Source: Bombiscardovia asteroides_K
GTDB taxonomy: Bacteria; Actinomycetota; Actinomycetes; Actinomycetales; Bifidobacteriaceae
Assembly: GCF_048001765.1 (NCBI RefSeq)
Contig: NZ_CP181447.1
Location: forward strand, 558,001-622,000
DNA: 64,000 bases
Reading direction: 5' to 3'
Positions 39,310 to 47,900 of this stretch are shown here, piece by piece (the stretch's first letter is position 1; every line of letters begins with the position of its first letter). The position numbers were made by a program, and so were the translations under genes. Below the pieces are notes generated by a model. That model searched no databases. It was not told the origin of the DNA and saw only the letters and a list, made by a program, of their open reading frames with translations.

Positions 39310-39543
39310 TCAGGGTAGCCAGTCCATATGCCCGCTGTAGTCGTGGTTGACCGGATTGGTGTTCCAGGGGTAGGGCAGTGTGGTCTGCGGATAGATGTCC
39401 GCCAGTAGATGGATGGCGTGGCCGAATTCATGGGCCGGTATGGACTCGTTTGGGTAGCGGGTCTGGTGCACGCCCTCAGCGATGCGTTCGATGTTGGTGG
39501 GGGAGATGGAAGTGATCGGGTCTTCGATAACGCCCCTATAACC
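39310..39543 (-). pseudogene. C-terminal fragment of a zinc metallopeptidase
   Basis: An open frame without start codon, blocked upstream by TAA near 39560, encodes about 75 residues: VIEDPITSISPTNIERIAEG, then a zinc site HEFGHAIHLLADIYP and a short end WNTNPVNHDYSGHMDWLP before the stop. HExxH followed by more His fits a zincin. The N-terminal part is absent, and the MFS gene begins about 75 bases further, so it is a deletion remnant. It ends 36 bases before the DUF4065 start, so the two may once have been one operon. Confidence 0.65.
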
Positions 39544-39617
39544 TTATTTTGCCTGGTCCAACCGCGGCGAAAACGAGATGAGGGTTTTCCTGGACCTGGA
39601 CTGAAGTTTGCTATTCC

Positions 39618-41045
39618 TCAAGCGCGCTGTGGCTTATGAGAGCGTCGCAGGGCGGCCAGGATCAGCAGAACCTCCAGGGTGCCAACGACCAGCAGGAGAA
39701 TCAGTGCATGCTGGGAGCCGTTGATGGTGCCCAGTCGTCTGTCTGCGACTGCGGCCTGGCCTGCCGCGACGATAGTCGCCGCCAGGCTGCTGCCGATGGC
39801 TGCGGCAAACTGTTGGACGGTGTTGAAGATGGCGTTGCCGTCGGCCTGCTGTTCCTGGCTCAGCCTGTGCAGGCCGTTGGTCATGATGTTGCCGTAGCTC
39901 AGCCCGATGCCCAGCATGAAGAAAATATAGAGTATCAGGATGGCCACGGCTGTCAGTCGACGGGCCGTCAGGGCAAATCCCAGGAGGCCGATCAAGGAAA
40001 CGAGGCTGCCGCTGATGATGGGAATACGCGGGCCCAGCTGATCGTAGAGCCTGCCAGAGAGTGGGGCCAGAACGGCTCCGATCGCTGCGCCCGGTAGCAC
40101 CACCAGTCCGGCCTGCAGAGAGGTGCAGCCATCAACCAGCTGCAGGTGGTTAGGCAGGATGAAGGAGAGGGCCAGGGCGCTGATCTGAAAGAGGATATAG
40201 GCGCCGACATGCAGGGAGAAGCGGCTGTCGGTGAACAGCCGCACATCGATGATCGGTTGGGCCTGGTGCCGGGCGCGGAGGGTGAACACCGCCAGGGCGA
40301 TAAGCCCCAGGGCCAGCGCACCGCTGAATCTCCAAGAGAGCAATCCTGTCGAGGCGTTGCTGATGCCGAAGATCAAACCTGCGAAGCCCAGGACCATAAG
40401 GAACACGTCAAGCGAACCCAATTCGGCCTGGTCGTCGTCTGCCTTTACTGGGACCGAAGGTATGCAGGCCAGTCCGGTCACCAGGGAAATAATGAGTATG
40501 GGGATCAGGATGATGAAGACGAAGCGCCATCCGATAGTGGTTGCTACCAGACCTCCGAAGGTGGGGCCGACAGCTGGTCCGATGGCCGTAATCAGGGTGC
40601 CTACGCCCATCATGGTGCCGATACGCTTTGTCGGAACCTCTTCAAGGATGATGTTGAACATGAGAGGCAGAGCGATGCTGGTGCCCAATCCCTGTATGGC
40701 CCTTCCAAGCAGCAGGAGAGGGAAAACCGGAGCCAGCGCGTCGATGACCAGTCCGGTCAGGAAGAGCAGGTTGGCACAAAGAAAGAGGGTTCGACTGCGA
40801 AATCGGCGCTTGAGAGCCGCCGAGAGCGGGGTGATGGAGGCGACGACCAGCAGGTAGAGGGTGGTCATCCATTGAACGCTGGAGGTCCCGATGCCGAAAT
40901 GGCTCATGAGAGCAGGGAAGGTGATGTTCATGGCCGTTTCCACAATCACGCCGCAGAAGGACATGATGCCAGTGGCTACCACCGCGCCAATGACCCTGCG
41001 GGGGATTGCTGTGCTTTGTGCTTGCGTTGCTTGGATTGCGCTCAT
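39618..41045 (-). CDS. MFS multidrug efflux transporter, DHA2 (EmrB/QacA) type
   Basis: 475 residues with about 14 membrane segments. Motif A region is changed to AALKRRFRSRT; motif C-like GPAVGPTFGGLV is present in segment 5, typical of drug-proton antiporters; GRAIQGLGTSIALPLM also fits the family. It overlaps the MarR gene by four bases (ATGA), so both are translated from one transcript. Probably drug or bile/organic acid efflux controlled by the MarR protein; substrate unknown. Confidence 0.93.
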   Translation of the reverse strand: MSAIQATQAQSTAIPRRVIGAVVATGIMSFCGVIVETAMNITFPALMSHFGIGTSSVQWMTTLYLLVVASITPLSAALKRRFRSRTLFLCANLLFLTGLVIDALAPVFPLLLLGRAIQGLGTSIALPLMFNIILEEVPTKRIGTMMGVGTLITAIGPAVGPTFGGLVATTIGWRFVFIILIPILIISLVTGLACIPSVPVKADDDQAELGSLDVFLMVLGFAGLIFGISNASTGLLSWRFSGALALGLIALAVFTLRARHQAQPIIDVRLFTDSRFSLHVGAYILFQISALALSFILPNHLQLVDGCTSLQAGLVVLPGAAIGAVLAPLSGRLYDQLGPRIPIISGSLVSLIGLLGFALTARRLTAVAILILYIFFMLGIGLSYGNIMTNGLHRLSQEQQADGNAIFNTVQQFAAAIGSSLAATIVAAGQAAVADRRLGTINGSQHALILLLVVGTLEVLLILAALRRSHKPQRA

Positions 41046-41491
41046 GAGCGAGATTCCTTTCCGGCCTGGGAGAAATCATCGGAATTCAAGGCGATGAAAT
41101 AGGCCAGCACGCGGTCGAAGGCAGCCAGATCCCGATGGTCGAACCGGCGCTCCATGGCCTTTTGCTGGTTGTCGATATATGCCCGCACGGCTTTCTGCAG
41201 GCCACGGGCCTTGGCGGTGGGCGCAATGATGCGTTGGCGGCCGTCCCTGGGGTCCCGTTTGGCGGCGACCAGTCCGCTGGCCTCCATTCGCTGCAGGATT
41301 TTTGTCGTTGTGGATGGGCGGATGTCGAACTCCATCTCGATGTCCCGCTGGGTGTGGTCCTGGGACTCTCCCAGGAAGTCGATGATGGACATCTGGGTGC
41401 CGGTTAGCCCGTACTTGGCCGCATAGGCATCCATGGATCGTGACATGAGGTTGGCCGCCCTTTTTATCCGCTTACCGTAGTCTTCGCGCAA
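41042..41491 (-). CDS. MarR-family transcriptional regulator
   Basis: 149 residues. Winged-helix core: LTGTQMSIIDFLGESQDHTQRDI, then FDIRPSTTTKILQRMEASGLV as recognition helix and RDPRDGRQRIIAPT as the wing. First gene of the operon with the MFS transporter. The operator-like palindrome sits 17 bases upstream of its start, which indicates autorepression relieved by an efflux substrate. Confidence 0.93.
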   Translation of the reverse strand: MREDYGKRIKRAANLMSRSMDAYAAKYGLTGTQMSIIDFLGESQDHTQRDIEMEFDIRPSTTTKILQRMEASGLVAAKRDPRDGRQRIIAPTAKARGLQKAVRAYIDNQQKAMERRFDHRDLAAFDRVLAYFIALNSDDFSQAGKESRS

Positions 41492-41508
41492 AGGCTCTCC
41501 TCGAACTT

Positions 41509-41526
41509 AATTGTTAGCTACCTAAT
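41509..41526. promoter_or_regulatory. Candidate MarR operator
   Basis: AATTGTTAGCTACCTAAT, an imperfect palindrome with a perfect TAGCTA centre, directly upstream of the MarR start codon. Confidence 0.5.
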
Positions 41527-41682
41527 GAATAATCTCCAAGGTATGGACAAGCTCTTCGGCATTGGCGCTACGGCGGTTTCGACACCGGCCAGGTGGTCGC
41601 TGACTTCCGCGCCACCTACTGCTAACCCCCGTGCCGTCCCGACCCTCCAACGGATCAGGACTGGCCCCACACCGATCGTTTC

Positions 41683-41707
41683 GCCCCACACGGTTGGGGC
41701 TTTTCTT
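41683..41707 (+). terminator. Intrinsic terminator at the prophage left edge
   Basis: GCCCCA / TGGGGC stem with a six-base loop followed by TTTTCTT, just before the terminase gene. It may end an upstream phage transcript now lost; bases 41527-41680 contain only short unrecognised frames. Confidence 0.6.
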
Positions 41708-41732
41708 ATGCCCAGGAAGGGGCTGCCGCCCG

Positions 41733-43331
41733 ATGACGAGCACGTATCAGCCGACCAGGTTCATGGCCGACAGCTCCACCTACGACCAGCGCAAAGCCGA
41801 CTTCGCTGTCGCGTTCATTCAGGCGCTGCGCCACACGAAAGGCCGATGGGCAGGCACACCCTTCACGCTGCTCGGTTGGCAAGAACAGATCGTGCGCGAC
41901 CTGTTCGGCACCATCAAGCCCGATGGGTACCGCCAGTTCACCACCGCCTATGTGGAGATCCCCAAGAAGCAGGGTAAGTCCGAGTTGGCTGCCGCGATCG
42001 CGCTGCTTTTGACGTGCGGTGACGGGGAGCAAGCCGCCGAGGTCTACGGGTGCGCAGCCGACCGGCAGCAAGCCAGCATCGTCTTCGAGGTCGCAGCCGA
42101 CATGATCCGCCAATCACCAGCCCTGTCGAAGCGGGTGAAAATCCTCAGCAGTCAGAAGCGGATCATCTACAAGCCAACCAACAGCTTCTACCAGGTGCTC
42201 TCGGCGGAGGCGTACTCCAAGCACGGGTTCAACATCTCCGGGGTCGTCTTTGACGAGCTGCACACTCAGCCCAACCGCGCGCTGTTTGACGTAATGACCA
42301 AGGGCTCGGGTGATGCGCGCACCCAGCCGCTGTACTTCCTCATCACCACCGCAGGCACCGACACTCACAGCATCTGCTACGAGCAGCACCAAAAAGCCCA
42401 GGACATCCTGGCGGGCAAGAAACACGACCCCACCTTCTACCCGGTGATCTACGGCGCGGAGCTGGACGATGACTGGACGGATGAGGCGGTCTGGCACAAG
42501 GCCAACCCCTCCCTTGGGGTCACGGTGCCGGTGGACAAGGTGCGGGCGGCGTGCAACTCGGCTCGCCAAAACCCCGCCGAGGAGAACTCGTTTCGCCAGC
42601 TTCGCCTCAACCAGTGGGTCAAGCAGTCCGTACGGTGGATGCCCATGCACGTCTGGAAGCAGAACAACGCCCCCGTTGATCTGCCTGATCTGGAGGGCCG
42701 CGTCTGCTACGGCGGGCTCGACCTCGCCAGTACGACGGACATCACGGCGTTCGTCCTCGTCTTCCCGCCAGAGACCGGGGATGAGAAGTACGTGATCGTG
42801 CCGTGGTTCTGGATCCCCGAAGACAACCTCGAGCTCCGGGTGGCTCGTGACCACGTGCCCTACGACCTGTGGCAGCAGCAAGGCTTCCTGCAGACGACCG
42901 AGGGCAACGTCGTCCACTACGGGGAGATCGAAACTTTCATCGAAGAGTTAGGCACCCGGTTCGATATCCGGGAGATCGCGTTCGACCGGTGGGGCGCCGT
43001 CCAAATGAGCCAAAACCTCGAAGACGCCGGATTCACCGTCGTGCCGTTCGGACAAGGCTTCAAAGACATGTCCCCGCCCTCCAAGGAGTTGATGAAGCTG
43101 GCGTTGGAGGGTCGCCTGGCTCATGGCGGGCATCCGGTGCTCGCCTGGATGGTCGACAACATTCATGTGCGTACCGACCCAGCAGGCAACATCAAACCCG
43201 ACAAGCAGAAGTCCACGGAGAAGATCGACGGGGTCGTTGCCACGATCATGGCGCTCGACCGCGCCATCCGACGCGGCAACACCAACACGGGCACATCAGT
43301 ATACGACTCGCGGGGACTGCTGGTGCTGTGA
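41733..43331 (+). CDS. Phage terminase large subunit
   Basis: 532 residues from ATG 41733 (MTSTYQPTRFM), with AGGAAGGGG upstream; the frame is open further left without support. Terminase_1-type packaging ATPase: Walker A-like IPKKQGKSELAAA, Walker B VVFDELH, coupling region LYFLITTAGTD; the nuclease half starts with GGLDLASTTDITA and continues to EKIDGVVATIMALDRA near the end. Length is normal for the family. It would cut and pump phage DNA into the head. It is the most intact gene of the prophage fragment; the small subunit and left part are missing. Confidence 0.92.
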   Translation: MTSTYQPTRFMADSSTYDQRKADFAVAFIQALRHTKGRWAGTPFTLLGWQEQIVRDLFGTIKPDGYRQFTTAYVEIPKKQGKSELAAAIALLLTCGDGEQAAEVYGCAADRQQASIVFEVAADMIRQSPALSKRVKILSSQKRIIYKPTNSFYQVLSAEAYSKHGFNISGVVFDELHTQPNRALFDVMTKGSGDARTQPLYFLITTAGTDTHSICYEQHQKAQDILAGKKHDPTFYPVIYGAELDDDWTDEAVWHKANPSLGVTVPVDKVRAACNSARQNPAEENSFRQLRLNQWVKQSVRWMPMHVWKQNNAPVDLPDLEGRVCYGGLDLASTTDITAFVLVFPPETGDEKYVIVPWFWIPEDNLELRVARDHVPYDLWQQQGFLQTTEGNVVHYGEIETFIEELGTRFDIREIAFDRWGAVQMSQNLEDAGFTVVPFGQGFKDMSPPSKELMKLALEGRLAHGGHPVLAWMVDNIHVRTDPAGNIKPDKQKSTEKIDGVVATIMALDRAIRRGNTNTGTSVYDSRGLLVL

Positions 43332-43441
43332 ATGCATACAAAACCGTAGACAGTTAGGTTAGCCTCATGTAGAGTCAGGTCAGTGCATCATCCGAGCACA
43401 TAACACTCAACAGTCAATGTCGATGGTGACGGAGATAGAAA

Positions 43442-44017
43442 ATGAAGATTTCCAAATTGGTTCAGGTTACTGCCATCGGAATAGCTTTGATGTTGCCAAC
43501 TTCAACTATGGCTTCTGCCTCTGAGCTAACTCCCCAAAGTGAACAATCGGTAGCCTACTTAGGTTTAAGTGACAGCTACGAGTTTCCATCCCAGACTGAG
43601 GGTTCTGATCGCTATGTTGGTGGCAACGATGCTGCAGACAACACAATCCAGCCTATGGCTGCAACACGCGCTGCAAGGTTCATTGGGCGTATTGATGCGC
43701 ATAACGCTCACAAATCAGGATCAGAGGTCTCTGGACATGTGTCGTGGACTCTTATTAGTGGTGCGAGTCGTAAAATGGAGGTGAAGTCAACGCTAAAAGC
43801 GAAAACGGGGTGGTTCGGATATTCCACCAAGGCTTCGTCCGGCAGGGTCTCGGTGTGGCCAGGCGGTGGCAGGGGAAAGGCTGCGGTTGCTCGGTATCGA
43901 TGCAATGGAACCAAGAGTACAAAGTGGTATACCTACGGGGAAGGGTTTGCACCTGGAACTCAAAAACCCTGGGGGTATCACAACGGTAATGTAGTTACTC
44001 TTTCTTGCGGGGCTTAA
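43442..44017 (+). CDS. Secreted protein of unknown function (phage cargo cassette)
   Basis: 191 residues from ATG 43442, CGGAGATAG upstream. Sec signal peptide KISKLVQVTAIGIALMLPTS with likely cleavage after ASA near residue 27. A spacer up to about residue 75 (rich in Ser, Asp, Gln) precedes a Lys/Gly/Ser-rich C-terminal domain (KSTLKAKTGWFGYSTKA, WPGGGRGKAAVARYRC) ending VVTLSCGA, with just two Cys that may pair. The pattern of a pro-region plus a basic disulfide domain recalls secreted bacteriocins or toxins, but no family is recognised. GC is lower than in the phage genes around it. Confidence 0.75.
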   Translation: MKISKLVQVTAIGIALMLPTSTMASASELTPQSEQSVAYLGLSDSYEFPSQTEGSDRYVGGNDAADNTIQPMAATRAARFIGRIDAHNAHKSGSEVSGHVSWTLISGASRKMEVKSTLKAKTGWFGYSTKASSGRVSVWPGGGRGKAAVARYRCNGTKSTKWYTYGEGFAPGTQKPWGYHNGNVVTLSCGA

Positions 44018-44043
44018 GTTGAATTGAGCGATGAGGACAGGTC

Positions 44044-44667
44044 ATGCGATTTCATTCACTGCAAGTGCAAATCAAAGGCAATGTGGTTAGTTCGAATGAA
44101 GGCTGCGATTCTTCGCGCGACATTGCTGATGAATTCTATCTCTTATCTCGTTCCTTGGGGTTTGAAGGTGAGAGGGATACCTATGCGGGCCTGTGGAGCA
44201 CCCGGTTCGTATATAACGACCACTCGCTTCTTACAGGAGATTTTCTAGCCAGGGGTTTGCATCTCGATCTTTTGTGCGACGGTGATCATACAGTTCCGTT
44301 CGGTTCAATTTTCTTGTGCTTAGGGGAAACGATTAGGCGAATTGCTCAATGTGAAGTAACGGAACTGGCTGTGGTGTGCGAGCCCTATTCAGTTGGCATG
44401 CCGGGTAAAATCCGAAAGAGCGAGGCGCATCTTCAGGATTTCTTTAGTTTAAAGACCGACGAGAACCCTCTCCCCAAGGTGCAATGTTCAAGGATTGATT
44501 TTGCGTGCTATGGCCAGCGGCATGTGGTCGGGCAATCCGGATCAGTGGCGTTGCCGAGGTCGCGATGCTACTTACCTGAGTTGGCGCTACCATTTTCTGG
44601 GATCTGGTCACAGTGGGAAGATGATTGTTTGCTTAATGCTCAAACGATTCAAATTGTGGCTAGTTAG
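44044..44667 (+). CDS. Hypothetical protein of the cargo cassette
   Basis: 207 residues from ATG 44044, GAGGACAG upstream, 26 bases after the secreted-protein gene. No signal peptide or membrane segment. Short motifs such as LHLDLLCDGDHTVPFGSIFLC do not identify a family. It overlaps the following lipoprotein gene by 32 bases, so the three genes form one operon. As the cytosolic member it might be an immunity, folding or regulatory protein; this is inference from position only. Confidence 0.65.
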   Translation: MRFHSLQVQIKGNVVSSNEGCDSSRDIADEFYLLSRSLGFEGERDTYAGLWSTRFVYNDHSLLTGDFLARGLHLDLLCDGDHTVPFGSIFLCLGETIRRIAQCEVTELAVVCEPYSVGMPGKIRKSEAHLQDFFSLKTDENPLPKVQCSRIDFACYGQRHVVGQSGSVALPRSRCYLPELALPFSGIWSQWEDDCLLNAQTIQIVAS

Positions 44668-45178
44668 CTTGGCGATTTTTAGCGCTACCCTGGGTCTTTC
44701 GGGTTGCTCGCAAAATGTCAATCGCACTTCTGCACATAGCCAGCCAGCCATTCTACTACGCCTTTCTCAAGGAACGCGTGAGGTGAGCGTGTTCGAGGAT
44801 CCGGCCTTTAGCGTGCTCCTTAATAAACCGGAGGCTCTCGATGAGGAAAATGCTCCAGCTCCCAAGGTTTGGAATACCATACATTACGAGCGCGAAAGAT
44901 CAATGTCGATACGCGTTGATAACTGTGCGGAACTAGACTTATTAGAACTCATTGTTTACGATCAGCTTGACTCTCAAGGTCGCCCGAAAGGATATCAATA
45001 TTTCACAATATGTGGGGCTGGGTCGGGAGAGAAGTGTAGCGCAATATCGCTACTTCCTATGGAAGCACAACGTCTTATAGACTCCCCTAAATTTAACCAT
45101 TTCGCCCTTGCTGGGATATGCATCAGTGATGACAGGATGGATGCCGCAAGCTTTATCGCGTTTCTTAAAAAAGCTTAG
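44636..45178 (+). CDS. Putative lipoprotein of the cargo cassette
   Basis: 180 residues from ATG 44636 (MLKRFKLW); ATG 44621 is an alternative. Lipoprotein signal LKRFKLWLVSLAIFSATLGL followed by lipobox SGC at about residue 24. Mature part about 155 residues with three more Cys (NCAEL, ICGAG, KCSA) and an alpha/beta composition. No family recognised. As a surface lipoprotein behind a secreted basic protein it could confer self-protection, comparable to lipoprotein immunity proteins; this is inference. Confidence 0.7.
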   Translation: MLKRFKLWLVSLAIFSATLGLSGCSQNVNRTSAHSQPAILLRLSQGTREVSVFEDPAFSVLLNKPEALDEENAPAPKVWNTIHYERERSMSIRVDNCAELDLLELIVYDQLDSQGRPKGYQYFTICGAGSGEKCSAISLLPMEAQRLIDSPKFNHFALAGICISDDRMDAASFIAFLKKA

Positions 45179-45410
45179 ATTCTGCAGATTATTGCGCTTG
45201 CAATTTAGCGAGTGCAGTGACCCAGGTCTTTAGCTCTGGGTTACTTGAGTGTTGTCCATAGATGCCCTGGCAGGTAGCCAGGGAGAATGGATGAATGGTG
45301 GAGAAGTTTAGTAAGCACACACCGGATCAGATTGTGCATAGGCTGAAAAAGACCCGCCAAAAGCGGGGCGTCGATGTACGACTGGGGCGGACTTTTAGTG
45401 CTGTGACTCG

Positions 45411-45530
45411 TTAGTCGCCATTCATCTTGGAAATTTGAGTCGTCGCTTCTTCCTGGGTGATGGTTTCGATCTGTTCCATGATGCTTTCGTTGAACATCTT
45501 GTATTGGAGAGTCGGCAGGTTCGGTTTCAT
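45411..45530 (-). CDS. Small ORF overlapping a minus-strand gene in the prophage
   Basis: 39 residues from ATG 45530 (MKPNLPTLQYKMFNESI) to TAA at 45411. Its acidic helix (MEQIETITQEEATTQ) is protein-like. It may be a separate small gene starting at an ATGA overlap, or the shifted end of the gene from 45693. I recognise no family. Confidence 0.35.
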   Translation of the reverse strand: MKPNLPTLQYKMFNESIMEQIETITQEEATTQISKMNGD

Positions 45531-45693
45531 CGTAGCCCATCAGCCGATCAGAAATCTCGTGCCTATATCCGTGCACCCATCCCTGCTCCAGGGCATAGAG
45601 AAAGTCCCCGTGCTGCTCTCGTTTACCGACTGTACGACCCAAGCCAAGGAAATATCGCGCCTTTGCAGTGTCGCTGTCTTTTTGTTTGTTCAT
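45531..45693 (-). CDS. N-terminal part of a small minus-strand gene in the prophage
   Basis: From ATG 45693 the frame gives MNKQKDSDTAKARYFLGLGR and EQGWVHGYRHEISDRLMGYDE, with protein-like composition up to about 45535; after that the frame continues to 45241 with poor composition, while the next frame (45530-45411) looks better. This points to a two-gene overlap or a frameshift. It runs against the phage genes and lies just upstream of the portal gene, as small regulatory or toxin-antitoxin inserts do. Confidence 0.35.
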
Positions 45694-45744
45694 ACCGATG
45701 TTTCTTCCTTCGCGTAATCCATTCTTCCACCGAAAGGAGTACGA

Positions 45745-47006
45745 ATGGGACTTTCGACTGGTTCAGACCCACCGCCCGGCAGGTGTCGAACCACCAGCTG
45801 TCCTCGAGTTACAGCTTCCTGTTCGGGCCCACCAGCTCCGGACGGACGGTCACCGAACGAAGCGCGATGCAGATGACTGCGGTGTATTCGTGCGTGCGGA
45901 TTTTGGCGGAGGCGATCGCGGGCCTGCCCCTGCAGGTCTATCGCACCGAGAAGGACGGGTCGAAGGTCAAGGCCACCGACCACACGCTCTACCGGCTGTT
46001 GCACGATGAGCCGAACCCAGAGATGACCAGTTTCGTCTTCCGCGAGACGCTGATGACGCATCTGCTGTTGTGGGGTAACGCCTACGCGCAGATCATCCGC
46101 AACGGCCGCGATGAGGTCATCGGGCTGTATCCGCTCATGCCCAGTCGCATGAGCGTGGGGCGTGACGATGCAGGCAGGCTCTACTACGAGTATCAGACCA
46201 CCAGCGATGAACCTGCTGGCCAGTGGTCTCGTATCCGGCTGTCGCCTGCTGACGTGCTGCACATCCCGGGGCTCGGGTTTGATGGGCTGGTGGGCTATAG
46301 CCCGATTGCGATGGCGAAAAACGCGATCGGCATGGCTCAGGCCTGCGAGGACTACGGGGCGAGTTTTTTCGCCAACGGGGCCGCGCCTGGCGGGGTGTTG
46401 GAGCATCCGGGCACGATCAAAGACCCGTCTCGGGTGCGTGAGTCCTGGCAGCAAACCTTTGGTGGTGCGAGGAATGCCAACAAGATCGCCGTGTTGGAGG
46501 AGGGCATGAAGTACACGCCGATCTCCGTCTCCCCGGAGCAGGCGCAGTTCTTGGAGACCCGTAAGTTTCAGATCAACGAGATCGCCCGCATCTTCCGCAT
46601 CCCGCCCCACATGATCGGCGACCTCGAAAAATCGAGCTTCTCGAATATTGAGCAGCAGTCGTTGGAGTTCGTGAAGTTCAACGTCGAGGGGCTGCTGCGC
46701 GGCGACTACGTCTCCCGCATGAACGGATATGCGGTCGCCTGGCAGAACGGGTGGATGTCCGCCAACGACATCCGCGAGCTGGAAAACCTCGACCGTATCG
46801 ACCCGGAGGCTGGCGGTGACCTGTACCTGGTCAACGGCAACATGCTGCCTCTCGGGCTGGCTGGTGCCTACGCCGCCACCCAAACCATTGACGACGGCGA
46901 GCCCCAGCCCGATGAGACCGAGCCGACTTCTGAGCCTGACGGGCAGCCGCCGCCTGATTCTGAGTCCATGTCTGATGAGCGAATTTTGAGGAGGACACGA
47001 TTGTGA
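45745..47006 (+). pseudogene. HK97-type phage portal protein, frameshift at the start
   Basis: AAGGAG followed by ATG at 45745 is the natural start, but the frame reads Met-Gly-Leu-Ser-Thr. One missing T near 45751-45755 would give Met-Gly-Leu-Phe-Asp-Trp-Phe-Arg-Pro, and from there the portal frame is open to 47006. Body motifs are typical of HK97 portals: AVYSCVRILAEAIAGLPLQVYR, LLLWGNAYAQI, GYSPIAMAKNAIGMA, and FRIPPHMIGDLEKSSFSNIE. About 420 residues, normal length, with an acidic Pro-rich C-terminus. In the phage it forms the DNA entry ring. It overlaps the protease gene by four bases. As sequenced it would not be properly started. Confidence 0.85.
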
Positions 47007-47794
47007 GACGTTTCTGGAACTGGCTCGACCCCGAGCCGAACGCCGGTTCGGGGCCGGTGACGATCTGGCTCAATTCGCCTGGCGGGGACGTAGTGGCGGC
47101 TGCCCAGATCTACAACATGCTGCTCGACTATCCCGGCCCGGTCACGGTCAACGTCGACGGCATCGCCGCCTCCGCGGCGAGCGTGATTGCGATGGCCGCT
47201 GGGACGGTGGCGATGACCCCGGTGAGCATGTTGATGATCCACAACCCCGTCACCCTTGCCGTGGGCGACAAGGACGAACTCGCGAAAGCCATGTCGATGT
47301 TGGAGTCGGTCAAAGACGCGATCCTCAACGCCTACCAACTCAAGACCGGGCTGAGCCGGGCAAAGCTGAGCAAGTTGATAGATGCCGAAACATGGATGGA
47401 CGCCCGTGCCGCCATCGATCTGGGCTTTGCCGACGAGCTGCTCACCGGCAGCCGCGCCCCGATCTTTGATGCGGAGCCAGCCAAGAAGAAGCCCGACAAG
47501 GACGAGCCCGAGTCTGATGGGCCAGACGAGGACGACACCGAGACCGAGCCTGCCGAGCCGGATGAGGACGACGACGGCGAGCCGTCCGAGAAGGGGTCGC
47601 CGTTCCCGCCCAAGAAGAACCACGCGGACGGCGTGGTGTTTGCCCGGCGCACCTGGGAGCAGCAGCTCGTCGCAGCCTGCACCCACCACCAACCGGACGC
47701 CCGAACCGGTTCCCCCGGTTCTGTTCTGCCCGCTGGCTCTCGTGGTCGGCGGGTTGTTGATTTGTACGCCCAACTGACCAACCGAGCCCACTGA
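47003..47794 (+). CDS. ClpP-like prohead protease, shortened N-terminus
   Basis: 263 residues from GTG 47003, after AGGAGGA. ClpP-fold head maturation protease: WLNSPGGD, catalytic Ser in IAASAASVIAM, His in MLMIHNP, and an Asp-containing end of the fold (MDARAAIDLGFADEL). After about residue 150 there is a long acidic linker (Lys/Asp/Glu/Pro) to a short C-terminal region. The N-terminus MRRFWNWLD jumps straight to NAGSGPVTIWLNSPGGD, whereas relatives have some 35-45 residues between these; an in-frame deletion is likely. It would cut scaffold and capsid in head assembly. Confidence 0.85.
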   Translation: MRRFWNWLDPEPNAGSGPVTIWLNSPGGDVVAAAQIYNMLLDYPGPVTVNVDGIAASAASVIAMAAGTVAMTPVSMLMIHNPVTLAVGDKDELAKAMSMLESVKDAILNAYQLKTGLSRAKLSKLIDAETWMDARAAIDLGFADELLTGSRAPIFDAEPAKKKPDKDEPESDGPDEDDTETEPAEPDEDDDGEPSEKGSPFPPKKNHADGVVFARRTWEQQLVAACTHHQPDARTGSPGSVLPAGSRGRRVVDLYAQLTNRAH

Positions 47795-47811
47795 ATGAAG
47801 GAGAACTTCTT

Positions 47812-47900
47812 ATGTCCACGATGACTGTTTCCGACCTGCGCGCCAAGCGCGCCCACATTTGGGATCAGGCCAAGGCGTTCCTTGACGAGCGCCGCGACGC
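47812..47900 (+). pseudogene. 5' end of HK97-like major capsid gene, truncated
   Basis: ATG 47812 after AAGGAG. About 29 codons match the start of HK97-type capsid proteins (MTVSDLRAKRAHIWDQAKAF, then LDERRDA). The match ends at about 47900, where the sequence changes to a sugar transporter permease in another frame. Everything downstream in the phage is missing. Confidence 0.75.

Noticed and set aside
39636..41102. Long plus frames opposite the MFS and MarR genes
   Set aside because: Antisense shadows of well-recognised genes.
43442..44017. Lactococcin 972-type bacteriocin
   Set aside because: Size, pro-region and motifs do not match; only the general design is similar, so it is left as unknown secreted protein.
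45435..45744. Upstream extension of the portal frame to a TTG at 45435
   Set aside because: No ribosome site, and the normal start with AAGGAG lies at 45745; the extension overlaps protein-like minus frames.
45690..46883. A 397-codon minus-strand frame across the portal gene
   Set aside because: The plus frame carries clear portal motifs; the minus frame has none.
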